DNA from: Pseudolactococcus piscium
GTDB lineage: Bacteria > Bacillota > Bacilli > Lactobacillales > Streptococcaceae
DNA: 64,000 nt
Reading direction: 5' to 3'
Assembly: GCF_002441695.1 (NCBI RefSeq)
Contig: NZ_JXJW01000011.1
Location: forward strand, 1 to 64,000
Shown in pieces: positions 16,659 to 25,123 of the stretch. Made by a program: the position numbers and the translations under genes. How positions within the stretch are numbered: position 1 is the stretch's first letter; every line of letters starts with the position of its first letter. The notes beneath the pieces were generated by a model. It ran no database searches. It was not told the origin of the DNA and worked only from the letters and a program-made list of their open reading frames with translations.

Positions 16659-17921
16659 CTAGATTCCTTTCAGTTGATGAGCAAGATCTCTGTCTCTTTG
16701 CACAATCTCAGATATCTTAGCAGTGATTTCATTTGTCAACCTATCAAAATCTGAAGCTACTGTCATGATTTTGTTAAGTTTATCTTGATAGGTATCACAA
16801 GGATTGGTAATGATTGTTTGTTCTGTAAAACCTGTCATTTGCAAGGTGTCCCGAACTTCCCACTCAGTTAACAAAGGGCCCATACTTCTTGATTCATACA
16901 AGGTATTCTGCCAGAGTTCCTGTGCTTCAATGATCGCTTTTTGATAGATACTGATCAATTTGTCAGTGGCAATTTTATAATCTGATGATATTTTCTGTAC
17001 AACAATACGTGCTGCTTCACTATCTAAATAAATTTTTTCGTTAGTAGATAGGCCACCACCACTTCTTTTCAGATTCACAGATATACTATCCAATTCCTCT
17101 AACATGTTTGCTAGCATCAGCTTATTTTTAGCTTTCTCAAAAGCAGCAAGAGTTTCTGGTCTTACCTGCAACACACCTTTTTTTAAAACGTATCCACCCC
17201 ACATATGTTGCGCAACCAGATCTTTAGCCTTTTTAGATGCGACATTGATTAACGTTCCGATGTGTTTAGGGTTAGGCATATAAGTCACCTTTTTCCAGAG
17301 TTGCTCTGTATTACCATAACCTATTGTGACAAAATCTTTATCGTCAACAAAATTGAAAATCTTATCCTTTAATTTTTTTGCCGTCTTTCTTTGCCTATCA
17401 TTTAACATGAGATAGGCATTAGGGCCTTCATAAAGAAAAGCCCCTTTTATTCGGCTAATTTTATCTTCTGAATCCAATGCACTTAACGCATATTGGCCAT
17501 TAGTTGAGCCTTGAGAATGCCCATAAACTTCAAATTTTGCATTTGAATATTTGTCCATGTATTTATTTAAGGTTTTAGCAGACGAGATCATTTGTATTGT
17601 TGGTGTTTTTGGAAGCGGGTTAACGCTTGAGAGTTGATTATCAATGTCTAGATTGTTATCTAACCAGTCTGTCAAACTATCCATAGGTTCTTTTATAGTG
17701 GCAGATGACCCCCTATAAAGAACGGTAACATTTTTAATGTCTTTAATTTTTTGTGTTTTGGGATTGCCATCAGTGATGATATAGGCCTGTTCTCCAGTTG
17801 CTTTATTGTTAACGACGTCTGAAACATAGCCTATGGTTTGGTTGTCAATTCTTATCTTTTGATTCAGTTTAAGATTTTCATATTCTTTTTCTGCAATTTT
17901 CATTTTATTCTCATCATCCAT
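16659..17921 (-). CDS. Lipase-type T7SS effector with C-terminal LXG-like domain (TslA-like, 'reverse LXG')
   Basis: 420 residues with no signal peptide. The N-terminal half is an alpha/beta-hydrolase: VTVLYRGSS, then the nucleophile elbow GHSQG (residues 134-138, Ser136), FVDDKDFVTIGYGN as candidate acid region, and HMWGG as candidate His region. The C-terminal half (about 240-420) is long amphipathic helices resembling an LXG export domain, the reverse of normal LXG toxins. This order is that of staphylococcal TslA, a phospholipase toxin exported by the type VII system. An immunity-like membrane protein lies just upstream and two small helical proteins downstream. No essC or other secretion genes are in the window. 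Confidence 0.68.
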   Translation of the reverse strand: MDDENKMKIAEKEYENLKLNQKIRIDNQTIGYVSDVVNNKATGEQAYIITDGNPKTQKIKDIKNVTVLYRGSSATIKEPMDSLTDWLDNNLDIDNQLSSVNPLPKTPTIQMISSAKTLNKYMDKYSNAKFEVYGHSQGSTNGQYALSALDSEDKISRIKGAFLYEGPNAYLMLNDRQRKTAKKLKDKIFNFVDDKDFVTIGYGNTEQLWKKVTYMPNPKHIGTLINVASKKAKDLVAQHMWGGYVLKKGVLQVRPETLAAFEKAKNKLMLANMLEELDSISVNLKRSGGGLSTNEKIYLDSEAARIVVQKISSDYKIATDKLISIYQKAIIEAQELWQNTLYESRSMGPLLTEWEVRDTLQMTGFTEQTIITNPCDTYQDKLNKIMTVASDFDRLTNEITAKISEIVQRDRDLAHQLKGI

Positions 17922-17925
17922 ATAA

Positions 17926-18336
17926 TTACCCGCCCTTTCTTTCTGTGAGTCCGACTAAATTTTCAGATAATACAACTCCTCCACTACTTAAAATTCCTGA
18001 ACGCTTATTTAAAGAACAACTAACTACTAAATTACTATCCCTATTTATAATAACATCAAACATAATAGACCCCATAGGATTATATTTAATGCTTTTATAA
18101 TTAATCTCATAAGATTTTATCACACCTTCAGGTGTGAAAGCTTCTTCATCTAAGCTTTTTACCTCATGTTCAACTATTTTATGTGCCTCATCACTCTTGA
18201 CAACTGCTACCATCTCATCATTAAGCGCTTGTCTATTCATATACAACTTTCCTCCAATTCCTATAATCAACAAAATGATTATTACAAAAATTACGATTAC
18301 CTTTTTATTTTCCAATTTTTCCATAGCTGCAACCAC
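17926..18336 (-). CDS. DUF1310-like membrane-anchored protein, candidate immunity protein
   Basis: 136 residues from a GTG at 18336; an ATG at 18324 (MEKLENKK) is the alternative start, and the spacing of AGAGGGA does not decide. One N-terminal membrane helix (VIVIFVIIILLIIGIGGKLY) is followed by an extracellular domain with GVIKSYEINYKSIKYNPMGSIMFDVIINRD, the conserved part of DUF1310. Cystatin-like anchored proteins protect against the TslA lipase in S. aureus, so an immunity role is inferred. It is four bases upstream of the lipase gene and has a decayed second copy just upstream. Confidence 0.65.
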   Translation of the reverse strand: MVAAMEKLENKKVIVIFVIIILLIIGIGGKLYMNRQALNDEMVAVVKSDEAHKIVEHEVKSLDEEAFTPEGVIKSYEINYKSIKYNPMGSIMFDVIINRDSNLVVSCSLNKRSGILSSGGVVLSENLVGLTERKGG

Positions 18337-18370
18337 TTCCCTCTAACTTACCCAGTATTAGTATCCTGAT

Positions 18371-18523
18371 TTAAATATGTTCTATACTATCGTAATTAAT
18401 TTTATATGATTTAATTATACCTTCTAAAGTTAAGCCTTTCGGATCTACATTTCTCAGTCCGGTTTTAAATACTTTTTTAGCCTCTTCACTTATAACAACT
18501 TCTGTCATTTCATTATCGAATGC
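18371..18523 (-). pseudogene. Truncated second copy of the DUF1310-like immunity gene
   Basis: The frame AFDNEMTEVVISEEAKKVF, followed by TLEGIIKSYKINYDSIEHI and then TAA, aligns residue for residue with ALNDEM...GVIKSYEINYKSIKY of the intact neighbour. The N-terminal anchor is cut off by an in-frame TAG and the C-terminal domain by the early TAA. It is too short for normal gene calling. Repeated immunity genes are typical of polymorphic toxin loci. Confidence 0.7.
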
Positions 18524-18555
18524 CTATTCCTAATTTGTTGTTGAATCTATTCATT

Positions 18556-18584
18556 ATTATACTCAATGTACGCTATTTATTTCA
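18556..18584 (-). promoter_or_regulatory. Promoter upstream of the T7SS lipase module
   Basis: TGAAAT (18579-18584), 17-base spacer, TATAAT (18556-18561). Confidence 0.5.
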
Positions 18585-18872
18585 TACATGCATTTAGTAT
18601 AACATAATTTATGTTATTTATAATACAGAAATACATACGTATTATATGTTGAAAATATCCTGCCCTAGTGAGTGAATCTGTTGATATCGTCGACTATGAC
18701 ATCACGTCTACAAGCATCTCTGATTAGACAATGACTGAGGAGATACTAACTTATTTTTAAACTATGACTATACTTGTATATAAAGGGTATCTTAGTAGAT
18801 TTTTACAGTAAAGATTAGGACACAAGAGAGTAAAGCTAATTACGCCACTCAGAAAACATATGAAACAAAGTA

Positions 18873-18920
18873 AAAACACCTGCCTCACTTTGCTAAGAAA
18901 AGTGAGGCAGGTGTTTTCTC
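18873..18920. terminator. Very stable terminator downstream of the GH4 gene
   Basis: Stem CACCTGCCTCACTT / AAGTGAGGCAGGTG flanked by AAAA and TTTT, so it can work in both directions. It would end the GH4 transcript about 110 bases after its stop. Confidence 0.85.
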
Positions 18921-19025
18921 ATTTCTTGCTAATCAAGTAGTTGAGCTTTGATGACTTTAAGATGTGCTATGGATTACAAAATCAAGGAAAATTAATCAAC
19001 TAGTAATTCGGATCAATTTGCGCCA

Positions 19026-20408
19026 TTATGATGAACACATATCTCTAACAAGGTCATCTTTAATCGTGATATTCTCTGATTTAAGTTTGTCGATGGTTGT
19101 TTTAAACTGAGGCAAATGTGCTTCATGCGCAATAAATAATTCATTCATGACTTGCTTAGCAGTCTCTCCTGACTGAATTAGCGGGTTAATGGTAAATGCT
19201 TGTAAGGCCGTCGCATAATCTCCAGTAACTGCAGCTTCAATGGTTAATAGCTCCATCGCTTTCATGACTTGTAACCAGCCTTTTTCAGCAGTAGGTAGTT
19301 CGCCAAATGCCACATTTCTTGCACCCTGAGCGCCTACGTAAGCTGTCACTTCTACAACGCATTCTGCGGGTAAATCAGGAATCGCACCGTCATTTCTGGT
19401 TGAGACGACGATTTCAGTATTTTTATTGGCATAAATAGAGGCAATAGTTTCACATGCAGCATCTGAATAGTAAGCACCTCCACGTTCTTCTAGTTGTTTA
19501 GGCTTGTAATTTAAATTTGGATCCTTATAGAGTTCAAACAAGTCATGTTCGATTTTTTTAACTTGTTGGGCTCTGGTGCCTTCATTTTCATATTCTGTTA
19601 TCCCGTGTCTTAACATCTCCTCAGCACGGTAATAATAACGATGATAGCCACAAGGAATCATCTTCATTTGGATTAACTGTTCTTTGTAAAATGCAACATC
19701 AAAAATATTTTTTGGTAAGCCGCTATTTTCCTCATAGAGTTTGTCGATCAAGTCTAAGGTGATATCTTTGCCGTTTTTATCAGCGACTTTATGCCAATGA
19801 AAGTGGTTAACGCCAGCAAATTTATAGATTAAGTCTTCCTTAGGGATACCTAAGGTCTTAGATTCTCCCATTTTTGCCATGACAGGGACATTACAAAGGC
19901 CAATTACTTTATCCCATTTACCATATCTGATGATTGCTTCTGTCACCATACCACTTGGATTTGCAAAGTTAATTAGCCAGGCATCTGGACAAAGCACTTT
20001 CATATCTTCAACGACATCTAAAATGATAGGAATCGTTCTAAAGGCTTTAAACATGCCGCCAGCACCGTTTGTTTCCTGACCTAACAGGCCATAGGAGAAA
20101 GGGATGCGCTCGTCTTTAACACGGGCATCCAGTTGACCTACCCGAAACTGAGTAGTGACAAAATCAGCATCCTTCAAAGCAAGTTGTCTATCCAGTGTCG
20201 TGTGGATTTTAACATCGTAAGGACTTGCATCCCACATTCTCTGTGCCATTTTGCCAACAATGTCTTGTTTTGCTTTACCTTCTGACACATCTACAAGCCA
20301 AATTTCTTTTATCGGCAATTCATGATATCGTTTGATAAAGCCTTCCATCAACTCAGGCGTGTAACTACTACCGCCACCTATTGTTGCAATTTTTACTTTT
20401 TTAGTCAT
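19026..20408 (-). CDS. 6-phospho-beta-glucosidase, glycoside hydrolase family 4
   Basis: 460 residues. GH4 enzymes cleave phosphorylated disaccharides in the cytosol by an NAD- and Mn-dependent redox mechanism. The N-terminal NAD-binding motif is IGGGSSYTPELMEG. NPSGMVTEA is conserved, and GLCNVPVMAKMG and GVNHFHW supply the Cys and His metal ligands. It is closest in feel to the CelF/LicH branch acting on cellobiose-6-phosphate; alpha-specific members share the fold, so specificity is inferred. It is divergent from an RpiR regulator, and no PTS transporter is adjacent. Confidence 0.88.
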   Translation of the reverse strand: MTKKVKIATIGGGSSYTPELMEGFIKRYHELPIKEIWLVDVSEGKAKQDIVGKMAQRMWDASPYDVKIHTTLDRQLALKDADFVTTQFRVGQLDARVKDERIPFSYGLLGQETNGAGGMFKAFRTIPIILDVVEDMKVLCPDAWLINFANPSGMVTEAIIRYGKWDKVIGLCNVPVMAKMGESKTLGIPKEDLIYKFAGVNHFHWHKVADKNGKDITLDLIDKLYEENSGLPKNIFDVAFYKEQLIQMKMIPCGYHRYYYRAEEMLRHGITEYENEGTRAQQVKKIEHDLFELYKDPNLNYKPKQLEERGGAYYSDAACETIASIYANKNTEIVVSTRNDGAIPDLPAECVVEVTAYVGAQGARNVAFGELPTAEKGWLQVMKAMELLTIEAAVTGDYATALQAFTINPLIQSGETAKQVMNELFIAHEAHLPQFKTTIDKLKSENITIKDDLVRDMCSS

Positions 20409-20612
20409 CTGTTGCCTCCTATTTTCTATTTTTTACAAATTCAGTATAGCATAAAGAAAATTAAAATAACTATTTTATACATAATTTAAAATAAAGTTTA
20501 CAATAAAAGGCTTAAAATAGGGGATTAACTCGAATTTTTTAGAAAAAAATCAACTTGATGTTACTTTTTTTTTTTCAAAATGTAGTATAATAACGTAAAA
20601 AGGACGTAGCAT

Positions 20613-21488
20613 ATGTTAATCAAAGAACAACTCCAAACAGGGAACTTCTCTTCAGCTGAACAGGTCACTGTCGATTTTTTGCTGAATTATCCAGAAAAAA
20701 TAGCTGATCTCACCATTCAAGCATTAGCAAAGCAAACCTTTACCCAACCGTCGACGATTGTTAGACTGGCCAAGAAACTGAATTTTCGTGGTTGGAAGGA
20801 CTTAAAAAAAGCTTACTTAGAAGAATGGGCATATTTGAGAAGACATTTCACAAAAACAGATGCCAATCTGCCTTTTAATAAGACGGATTCGATCATGACC
20901 ATTACCAAAAAAATGGCAAGCCTTGAACAATCCGCTATATCTGATATCTACTCACTACTTGAGCATCAAAATTTGGCTGCTATCAAAAAAATGCTAGTCG
21001 AGTCGACTACCATTCGCATTTTTTCTCAAAATGCAAACCTACTTATCTCGAAAGATTTTGCATTAAAAATGAATAGGATCGGCAAACAAGTGCTACATTC
21101 TGATATCAAAGGTGAAGAGAGATATGAAGCCTATACGCTAACCCCTAAAGATTGTGCCATTTTTATTTCTTATACCGGTGAAAATAAAAGTTTACTTGCA
21201 GTAAACAATATCCTAAAAAAAAATAATGTGCCGACACTTGCCATCACGAGTATCGGTGACAACACATTATCTAGAGCATGTACTTGCTTTCTACCCATTA
21301 CGACTAGGGAAAAACTGTATTCTAAAATTGGCAACTTCACTAGTAATATCTCCATCATCTACCTTTTGGATGTGCTTTATGCCATCGTATTTTCCGCTAA
21401 CTACGATAGTAATTTAAGCCGACTTAGGGAAAAAGGGCGTGCAGTTGACAAACGGATGATTAATACAGACATCATGAAAGAATACTGA
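20613..21488 (+). CDS. RpiR/MurR family transcriptional regulator
   Basis: 291 residues. The N-terminal HTH_6 domain (residues 1-75) has QTFTQPSTIVRLAKKLNFRGWKDLKK. The C-terminal SIS domain (about 105-240) has IRIFSQNANLLISKDF and AIFISYTGENKSLLAVNNILKKN, which would bind a phosphorylated sugar. It probably senses the sugar phosphate processed by the divergent GH4 enzyme and controls that gene. AAAGGAC precedes the ATG and a TATAAT is at 20586-20591. The -35 area is replaced by a 13-base T-run. Confidence 0.88.
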   Translation: MLIKEQLQTGNFSSAEQVTVDFLLNYPEKIADLTIQALAKQTFTQPSTIVRLAKKLNFRGWKDLKKAYLEEWAYLRRHFTKTDANLPFNKTDSIMTITKKMASLEQSAISDIYSLLEHQNLAAIKKMLVESTTIRIFSQNANLLISKDFALKMNRIGKQVLHSDIKGEERYEAYTLTPKDCAIFISYTGENKSLLAVNNILKKNNVPTLAITSIGDNTLSRACTCFLPITTREKLYSKIGNFTSNISIIYLLDVLYAIVFSANYDSNLSRLREKGRAVDKRMINTDIMKEY

Positions 21489-21596
21489 GACGCTTAATAC
21501 TGCACAAAAAAATTTTAACGCAATCTCTAACGCAATGATGTGACTTGTTATAGAGTGCCTTATAAAGGGCAAAAGAAAGTCTGTCTATAGTCTAGT

Positions 21597-22010
21597 GGAC
21601 TGCAGAAGAAATGAACTTCTTATTTGCGATATTGACACAAGTTCGTGATGCGGGATGTAAAACATTAACTTTTGATACCTAAGATTTACGTGAGTACGTT
21701 AAATTTGATAAAACTCCAGCCACAGCGTTGGCATCATACAATGAAAAACGTTGTCTCAAAGATTGCTCAACTTGTTTATTTGCATGAGGACGAAAATATA
21801 TTTCGAGCATTACCGCTATCTAAAGAGTTTGCAACCTTAAAATCAGTCTACTCTAAATCTGTTTTCCGGTTTTTAAAGCAATATCGTAAGACCGGCTTTT
21901 GGAAAATTGATTTATATGATTTTAGAAAGGTATTAAATATACCTGAAAGCTATCAATCAAGCGAGTTAGACAAGCGAGTTTTAAAACCAGTTAGGACATG
22001 CTTTTAACAA
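21597..22010 (+). pseudogene. Decayed theta-plasmid replication initiator (RepB, Rep_3 superfamily)
   Basis: In pieces: TAEEMNFLFAILTQVRDAG, an in-frame TAA at 21680-21682, then DLREYVKFDKTPAT, a frameshift near 21715, and QRWHHTMKNVVSKIAQLVYL. About 60 residues are then missing before KEFATLKSVYSKSVFRFLKQ, and the frame ends YQSSELDKRVLKPV. These segments match, in order, the Rep_3 initiators of lactococcal theta plasmids (TAEEM.FLFA, RW.RT.K, FTSLKSKYSK..FRLLKQ, DIDK.VLKP). There is no start codon, a stop, a frameshift, a deletion and a truncated end. Confidence 0.75.
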
Positions 22011-22022
22011 ACACGCTTGACG

Positions 22023-22060
22023 AAAAAATATCAAATTGAGTTAGTGATTTGATATTTTTT
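22023..22060. terminator. Hairpin terminator after the repB relic
   Basis: Perfect 14-base arms AAAAAATATCAAAT / ATTTGATATTTTTT around a 10-base loop; symmetric, so bidirectional. Confidence 0.7.
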
Positions 22061-22194
22061 AAGCACTTACACACCAAATTTTCGCAAAAAAAAACGGTGC
22101 GTATAAGTGCGCCATTAGCTTTTTTTGATTGAGAAAGCATTTTGTAATAAAAAACCTAAATGTGCCAAAAAATCGCTAAAGAGTGGCATAAAAT

Positions 22195-22227
22195 GGCCCT
22201 AAAAACGATTTTTAGGCCCTTTTTTGC
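22195..22227 (+). terminator. Hairpin with T-run in the plasmid relic
   Basis: GGCCCTAAAAA-cga-TTTTTAGGCCC with one mismatch, followed by TTTTTT. Confidence 0.6.
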
Positions 22228-22269
22228 AATTTTAAATGTATTTTAGTATATTTACCTAGAAACAAAATT

Positions 22270-22302
22270 CAAAAGCCGTAAATGAAAATCTGAGGGCTTT
22301 TG
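22270..22302 (+). terminator. Weak hairpin in the plasmid relic
   Basis: CAAAAGCC ... GGCTTTTG, an eight-base stem with a 17-base loop. The downstream T content is modest, so terminator function is uncertain. Confidence 0.35.
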
Positions 22303-22327
22303 GTTAATTTTATTTTTAATAAGGGCG

Positions 22328-22363
22328 CACCTTAACCACCAAATAATTTTAGTGGTTAAGGTG
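22328..22363. repeat. Long perfect inverted repeat
   Basis: CACCTTAACCAC-N12-GTGGTTAAGGTG, 12-base arms. There is no T-run, so it could be an operator or a plasmid-derived structural element rather than a terminator. Confidence 0.6.
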
Positions 22364-22464
22364 CTGTAAAACTAAACTTTATATTTAGATTTAGATTTGA
22401 CCTTGTATATCGGTGTTTAAAAGTGTAAAATAAAATATAGAATCAATTTAATAAAGGAGAGAAA

Positions 22465-22815
22465 ATGATAATTTGGAAACGATGGGGAATTTTTGTTATA
22501 ATTGCATTTGCAGTAGGTATTGTACCTAGCACTCTATACATGGATGCAGTAGGTGTTGCTAAAGCGAGTGAGCTGACTTTCGTACAAAACATTGTATGGG
22601 GCTTAATATTTACCACTTCTACTGCTGGAATAAATTGGTTACTATGGTTTTTATTCCTTAGAGATGAAGGAGTGAAAATTTTTCATGATGAAAAGGGAAA
22701 CCAATTCACTTTTAATAATATTAGCTCATTTTTCTTTATACCTAATTTTTACTGGACATATATTTTAGTTGCTCTAGGAGTTATTTTCACGGTCATGAAT
22801 ATTTTAAATAAATAG
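22465..22815 (+). CDS. Hypothetical membrane protein
   Basis: 116 residues with three predicted membrane helices: WGIFVIIAFAVGIVPSTLYM, a helix near residues 42-66 (IVWGLIFTTSTAGINWLLWFLF), and a C-terminal TYILVALGVIFTVMNIL. Between the second and third is a short hydrophilic segment DEGVKIFHDEKGNQFTF. AAGGAG lies five bases before the ATG. I do not recognise a family. It sits next to the plasmid relic and may have arrived with it. Confidence 0.7.
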   Translation: MIIWKRWGIFVIIAFAVGIVPSTLYMDAVGVAKASELTFVQNIVWGLIFTTSTAGINWLLWFLFLRDEGVKIFHDEKGNQFTFNNISSFFFIPNFYWTYILVALGVIFTVMNILNK

Positions 22816-23195
22816 CCTAATCTTTTTAAAAAATGTGCTTTAAACAAATATCGTGTGCTTTATTTAGCGTTTGATGTAAAGATTGGAAAACTAAAACAGG
22901 AATACCTATTTCAGTCTACCTTTCAGCAACTTTTTGGGGAATTTTCTCAAAGAGAAAAGGGGGGTCATTTCAGCCCCCCTAAAATACACTTAGGTAATTT
23001 CGTCAGAAATTTACCTTTTTTATTTGTCTTTTTCTCAAAAATTAGGTCAATTATCTTGTTCAAAATATCCAAAAGATACTCTTTTATTAATCTTTTTAGT
23101 TCTTATAGGGGTCTGGTGTTCACATCACAACCGTTTGAGTTTTTTGGCTATTATTTCTTTTTTTTGCGATACTTATCCATTTAAAAATCACTAAT
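22816..23195. other. Gene-free AT-rich stretch with a C/G hairpin
   Basis: No credible gene. The main structure is AGGGGGG-N9-CCCCCCT (22958-22980), striking in this AT-rich setting, followed by AGGTAA...TTTACCTTTTTT near 22990-23022, which may be a terminator for the membrane protein. Confidence 0.5.
22958..22980. repeat. Seven-base G/C inverted repeat
   Basis: AGGGGGG / CCCCCCT arms with a nine-base loop; unusually GC-dense for the window. Confidence 0.55.
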
Positions 23196-24059
23196 CTATG
23201 CTTGCCAAATACTGGTATCAGGTCCTAATGGGACGATCTGACGTGGATTTTCAGCCTGGTTGTTTAGCCAAAAACCTTTTTTGATTGCTTCAAAGTTCGT
23301 CGTCTCACGAAAGGCTGGTATCTTGTAAAGCGATTTGGCATAGGGCCAAAGATTTGGGAATTCGCTTAGTTGGTTGCGATCAGCATGATACATACTGTAA
23401 TAGGCCACATCAAATCGGACTAGCGAAACGTAAAGTCTGATATCAGCTTCTGTCAGTTGCTCACCAACTAAGAAGTCGTGATCAGCAAAATGCGCATCTA
23501 ACTGGTCTAACCGATTAAATAAGATGTCATACTGTTTGGCATAGTCATCTTGTGACTTAGTAGCACCCATCTGATAAATGGCACCGATGACTTCCTCTAA
23601 AATGATGGCATTGATTTCATCTATCTCAACCCGCAGATGTGCTGGATAAAGCTCAGGTGCATCAGGCTTAGTGAGCCCAGTAAAGTTCATCTCCAACTGT
23701 CTCATCAGGTCATGAGATTCATTATTGACGATTTTTTCTGTTGTTAAGTCGATGATGACTGGAATAGTTGCCCGCCCTGCATAATCAGGATCAGTTTTCA
23801 AGTAACTGTCCATCATATAGGTTGTGCCGAGAATCGGATCCTGATCCCCTTCATCTAGTGAAAACTGCCAGCCTTTTTCTGTGATGACAGGATTAAGTTT
23901 ACCTTCACTGATCACAGTCTCTAAGCCAAGTAACTGCCTAACGATGGCAACACGATGGCTCCATGGGCATAGTTCACTCCAGATAAAGCGATAACGATCA
24001 GCCTGTGCTGGAAATGCGTCACTACCTAAAACACCTTTAAATGGGCCTGTATGTGTCAT
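23196..24059 (-). CDS. Glutathione S-transferase family protein, glutathionyl-hydroquinone reductase type (Xi class)
   Basis: 287 residues. The thioredoxin-like N-terminus carries the active Cys31 in SELCPWSHRVAIVRQL, the CPWxHR signature of the Xi/ECM4/YqjG class. An all-helical C-terminal GST domain follows (HDFLVGEQLTEADIRLYVSLVRFD). Such enzymes reduce glutathionyl-hydroquinones in the cytosol. GGAG precedes the ATG. Many lactococci import rather than make glutathione, so the physiological thiol is uncertain. Confidence 0.87.
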   Translation of the reverse strand: MTHTGPFKGVLGSDAFPAQADRYRFIWSELCPWSHRVAIVRQLLGLETVISEGKLNPVITEKGWQFSLDEGDQDPILGTTYMMDSYLKTDPDYAGRATIPVIIDLTTEKIVNNESHDLMRQLEMNFTGLTKPDAPELYPAHLRVEIDEINAIILEEVIGAIYQMGATKSQDDYAKQYDILFNRLDQLDAHFADHDFLVGEQLTEADIRLYVSLVRFDVAYYSMYHADRNQLSEFPNLWPYAKSLYKIPAFRETTNFEAIKKGFWLNNQAENPRQIVPLGPDTSIWQA

Positions 24060-24146
24060 ATTTTCTCCAATCTACTGATAAAATCAGTCTAGTCTAAGTC
24101 TATAAAAGAGAAACCCCTAAAACTTAATTTTAGACGTGTTTTAATT

Positions 24147-24290
24147 TTATTTATTAAAAATCTTTGGTCCTTTTCTCATATGTTTACGATCATTTTTCGT
24201 AGGTGTTTGCTGTGGTGAACGACCACCACCTTGTTTTGCCTTAATAATCTCTAACATTTTTTCTTTAGCTGTTTGATTCACTTGATTCAC
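24147..24290 (-). CDS. Small basic protein of unknown function
   Basis: 47 residues from a GTG preceded by GAGG at eight bases. It is rich in Lys, Arg and Gln, has a central Gly-Gly-Gly-Arg and ends RKGPKIFNK. A well-formed ribosome site and an upstream extended -10 (TGT-TATAAT near 24397-24405) support expression. The sequence looks like a nucleic-acid- or ribosome-associated small protein, but I recognise no family. Confidence 0.55.
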   Translation of the reverse strand: MNQVNQTAKEKMLEIIKAKQGGGRSPQQTPTKNDRKHMRKGPKIFNK

Positions 24291-24516
24291 TTATTTTGCC
24301 TCTTTTCTCGATTTTGATACTTTTGTTAAGCGCTACCTGTCATGGCTAGAACAAATAGCCTTATTTAAAGGCCTTCTACCATCACACCTTATCTATTATA
24401 ACAGAATTAAATGACTAGGGACAAGGAATCTGGCTATTTAGGTGAATTACTTTGCCTTTTGCTGATAATTTAGCTGATAACTGATGCTTGATTTCCTCAA
24501 TTTTGCATCATGAAAC

Positions 24517-24984
24517 CTAATAAACCTTTCCTTCCACATGAATCTTGATACCAGGAATGGGTGGATTCACCATATTACCCCCATATTGTCCGTAAACGAC
24601 CATCGCTGTTTTTAAGTCCTGAAAGATTTTTACTTCATCTTTTATCAATTTTTTAGGCAGATGAATACCTGCTTGGTAAGATGCACCTGGATAAGGGATT
24701 AATAGGCTAAACTCCCAACCCTCCAAGTCTTCCTCTCCCCAGACCTGTTTCATCTTTAAGAGGAATAAGTAGCCATGCCAAAAATAAAATAATTCTATGT
24801 CATATGGCGTATCGTGATTGATAAATTTTGTTTTGATAAATATCGTTTTTTCTTGATTAACTGTTAGGCAAGGCCAAATCATCCTTAACCCGATCACATC
24901 TTGAGAATATGGATATGTCTTCTTAAAAAATGAAATCCATTTACTTGCTTCTTCTCTGGCTAAATTGACATTTTTAAAGATCAT
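24517..24984 (-). CDS. Hypothetical protein
   Basis: 155 residues, cytosolic, rich in Trp, Tyr and Phe (IELFYFWHGYLFLLKMKQVWGEEDLEGWEFSLL written across the middle in part). It ends KIHVEGKVY. AGGAG lies eight bases before the ATG. It has no membrane helix or signal and no motif I recognise. It stands alone between the small basic protein and the rpiB-like gene. Confidence 0.65.
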   Translation of the reverse strand: MIFKNVNLAREEASKWISFFKKTYPYSQDVIGLRMIWPCLTVNQEKTIFIKTKFINHDTPYDIELFYFWHGYLFLLKMKQVWGEEDLEGWEFSLLIPYPGASYQAGIHLPKKLIKDEVKIFQDLKTAMVVYGQYGGNMVNPPIPGIKIHVEGKVY

Positions 24985-25123
24985 GCATGTCTCCTCTGGT
25001 TATTTTTATTTGGTTAAATTGAGTTGTTCACAGTACAATACACTCTAATTATACTATCTTTTTATTTAAATAACAATTTCTATCTTTATAACTATAAAAC
25101 TAGTCCTGATAAAAAAGAGTCGT

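Larger units (their letters stand above)
18524..19025. other. Gene-free stretch between the T7SS module and the GH4 gene
   Basis: It holds the predicted operon promoter (18556-18584) and the strong terminator (18873-18920). An imperfect inverted repeat ATAACATAA-TTTATGTTAT is at about 18600-18620. Nothing else that I can recognise on either strand; it may be decayed coding sequence. Confidence 0.5.
21489..22464. other. Plasmid-derived relic region
   Basis: Between the rpiR stop and the next intact gene, this 976-base stretch holds a decayed theta-plasmid replication gene (21597-22010) and then four separate hairpins (22023-22060, 22195-22227, 22270-22302, 22328-22363). No iterons were recognised, and no intact coding sequence. 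Confidence 0.6.

Noticed and set aside
18590..18625. Inverted repeat ATAACATAA/TTTATGTTAT as an insertion-sequence end
   Set aside because: No transposase remnant and no matching end or target duplication nearby.
22855..23184. 109-residue open frame after the membrane protein
   Set aside because: No ribosome site, Phe/Tyr-rich low-complexity product, and it runs through the G6/C6 hairpin; most likely non-coding.
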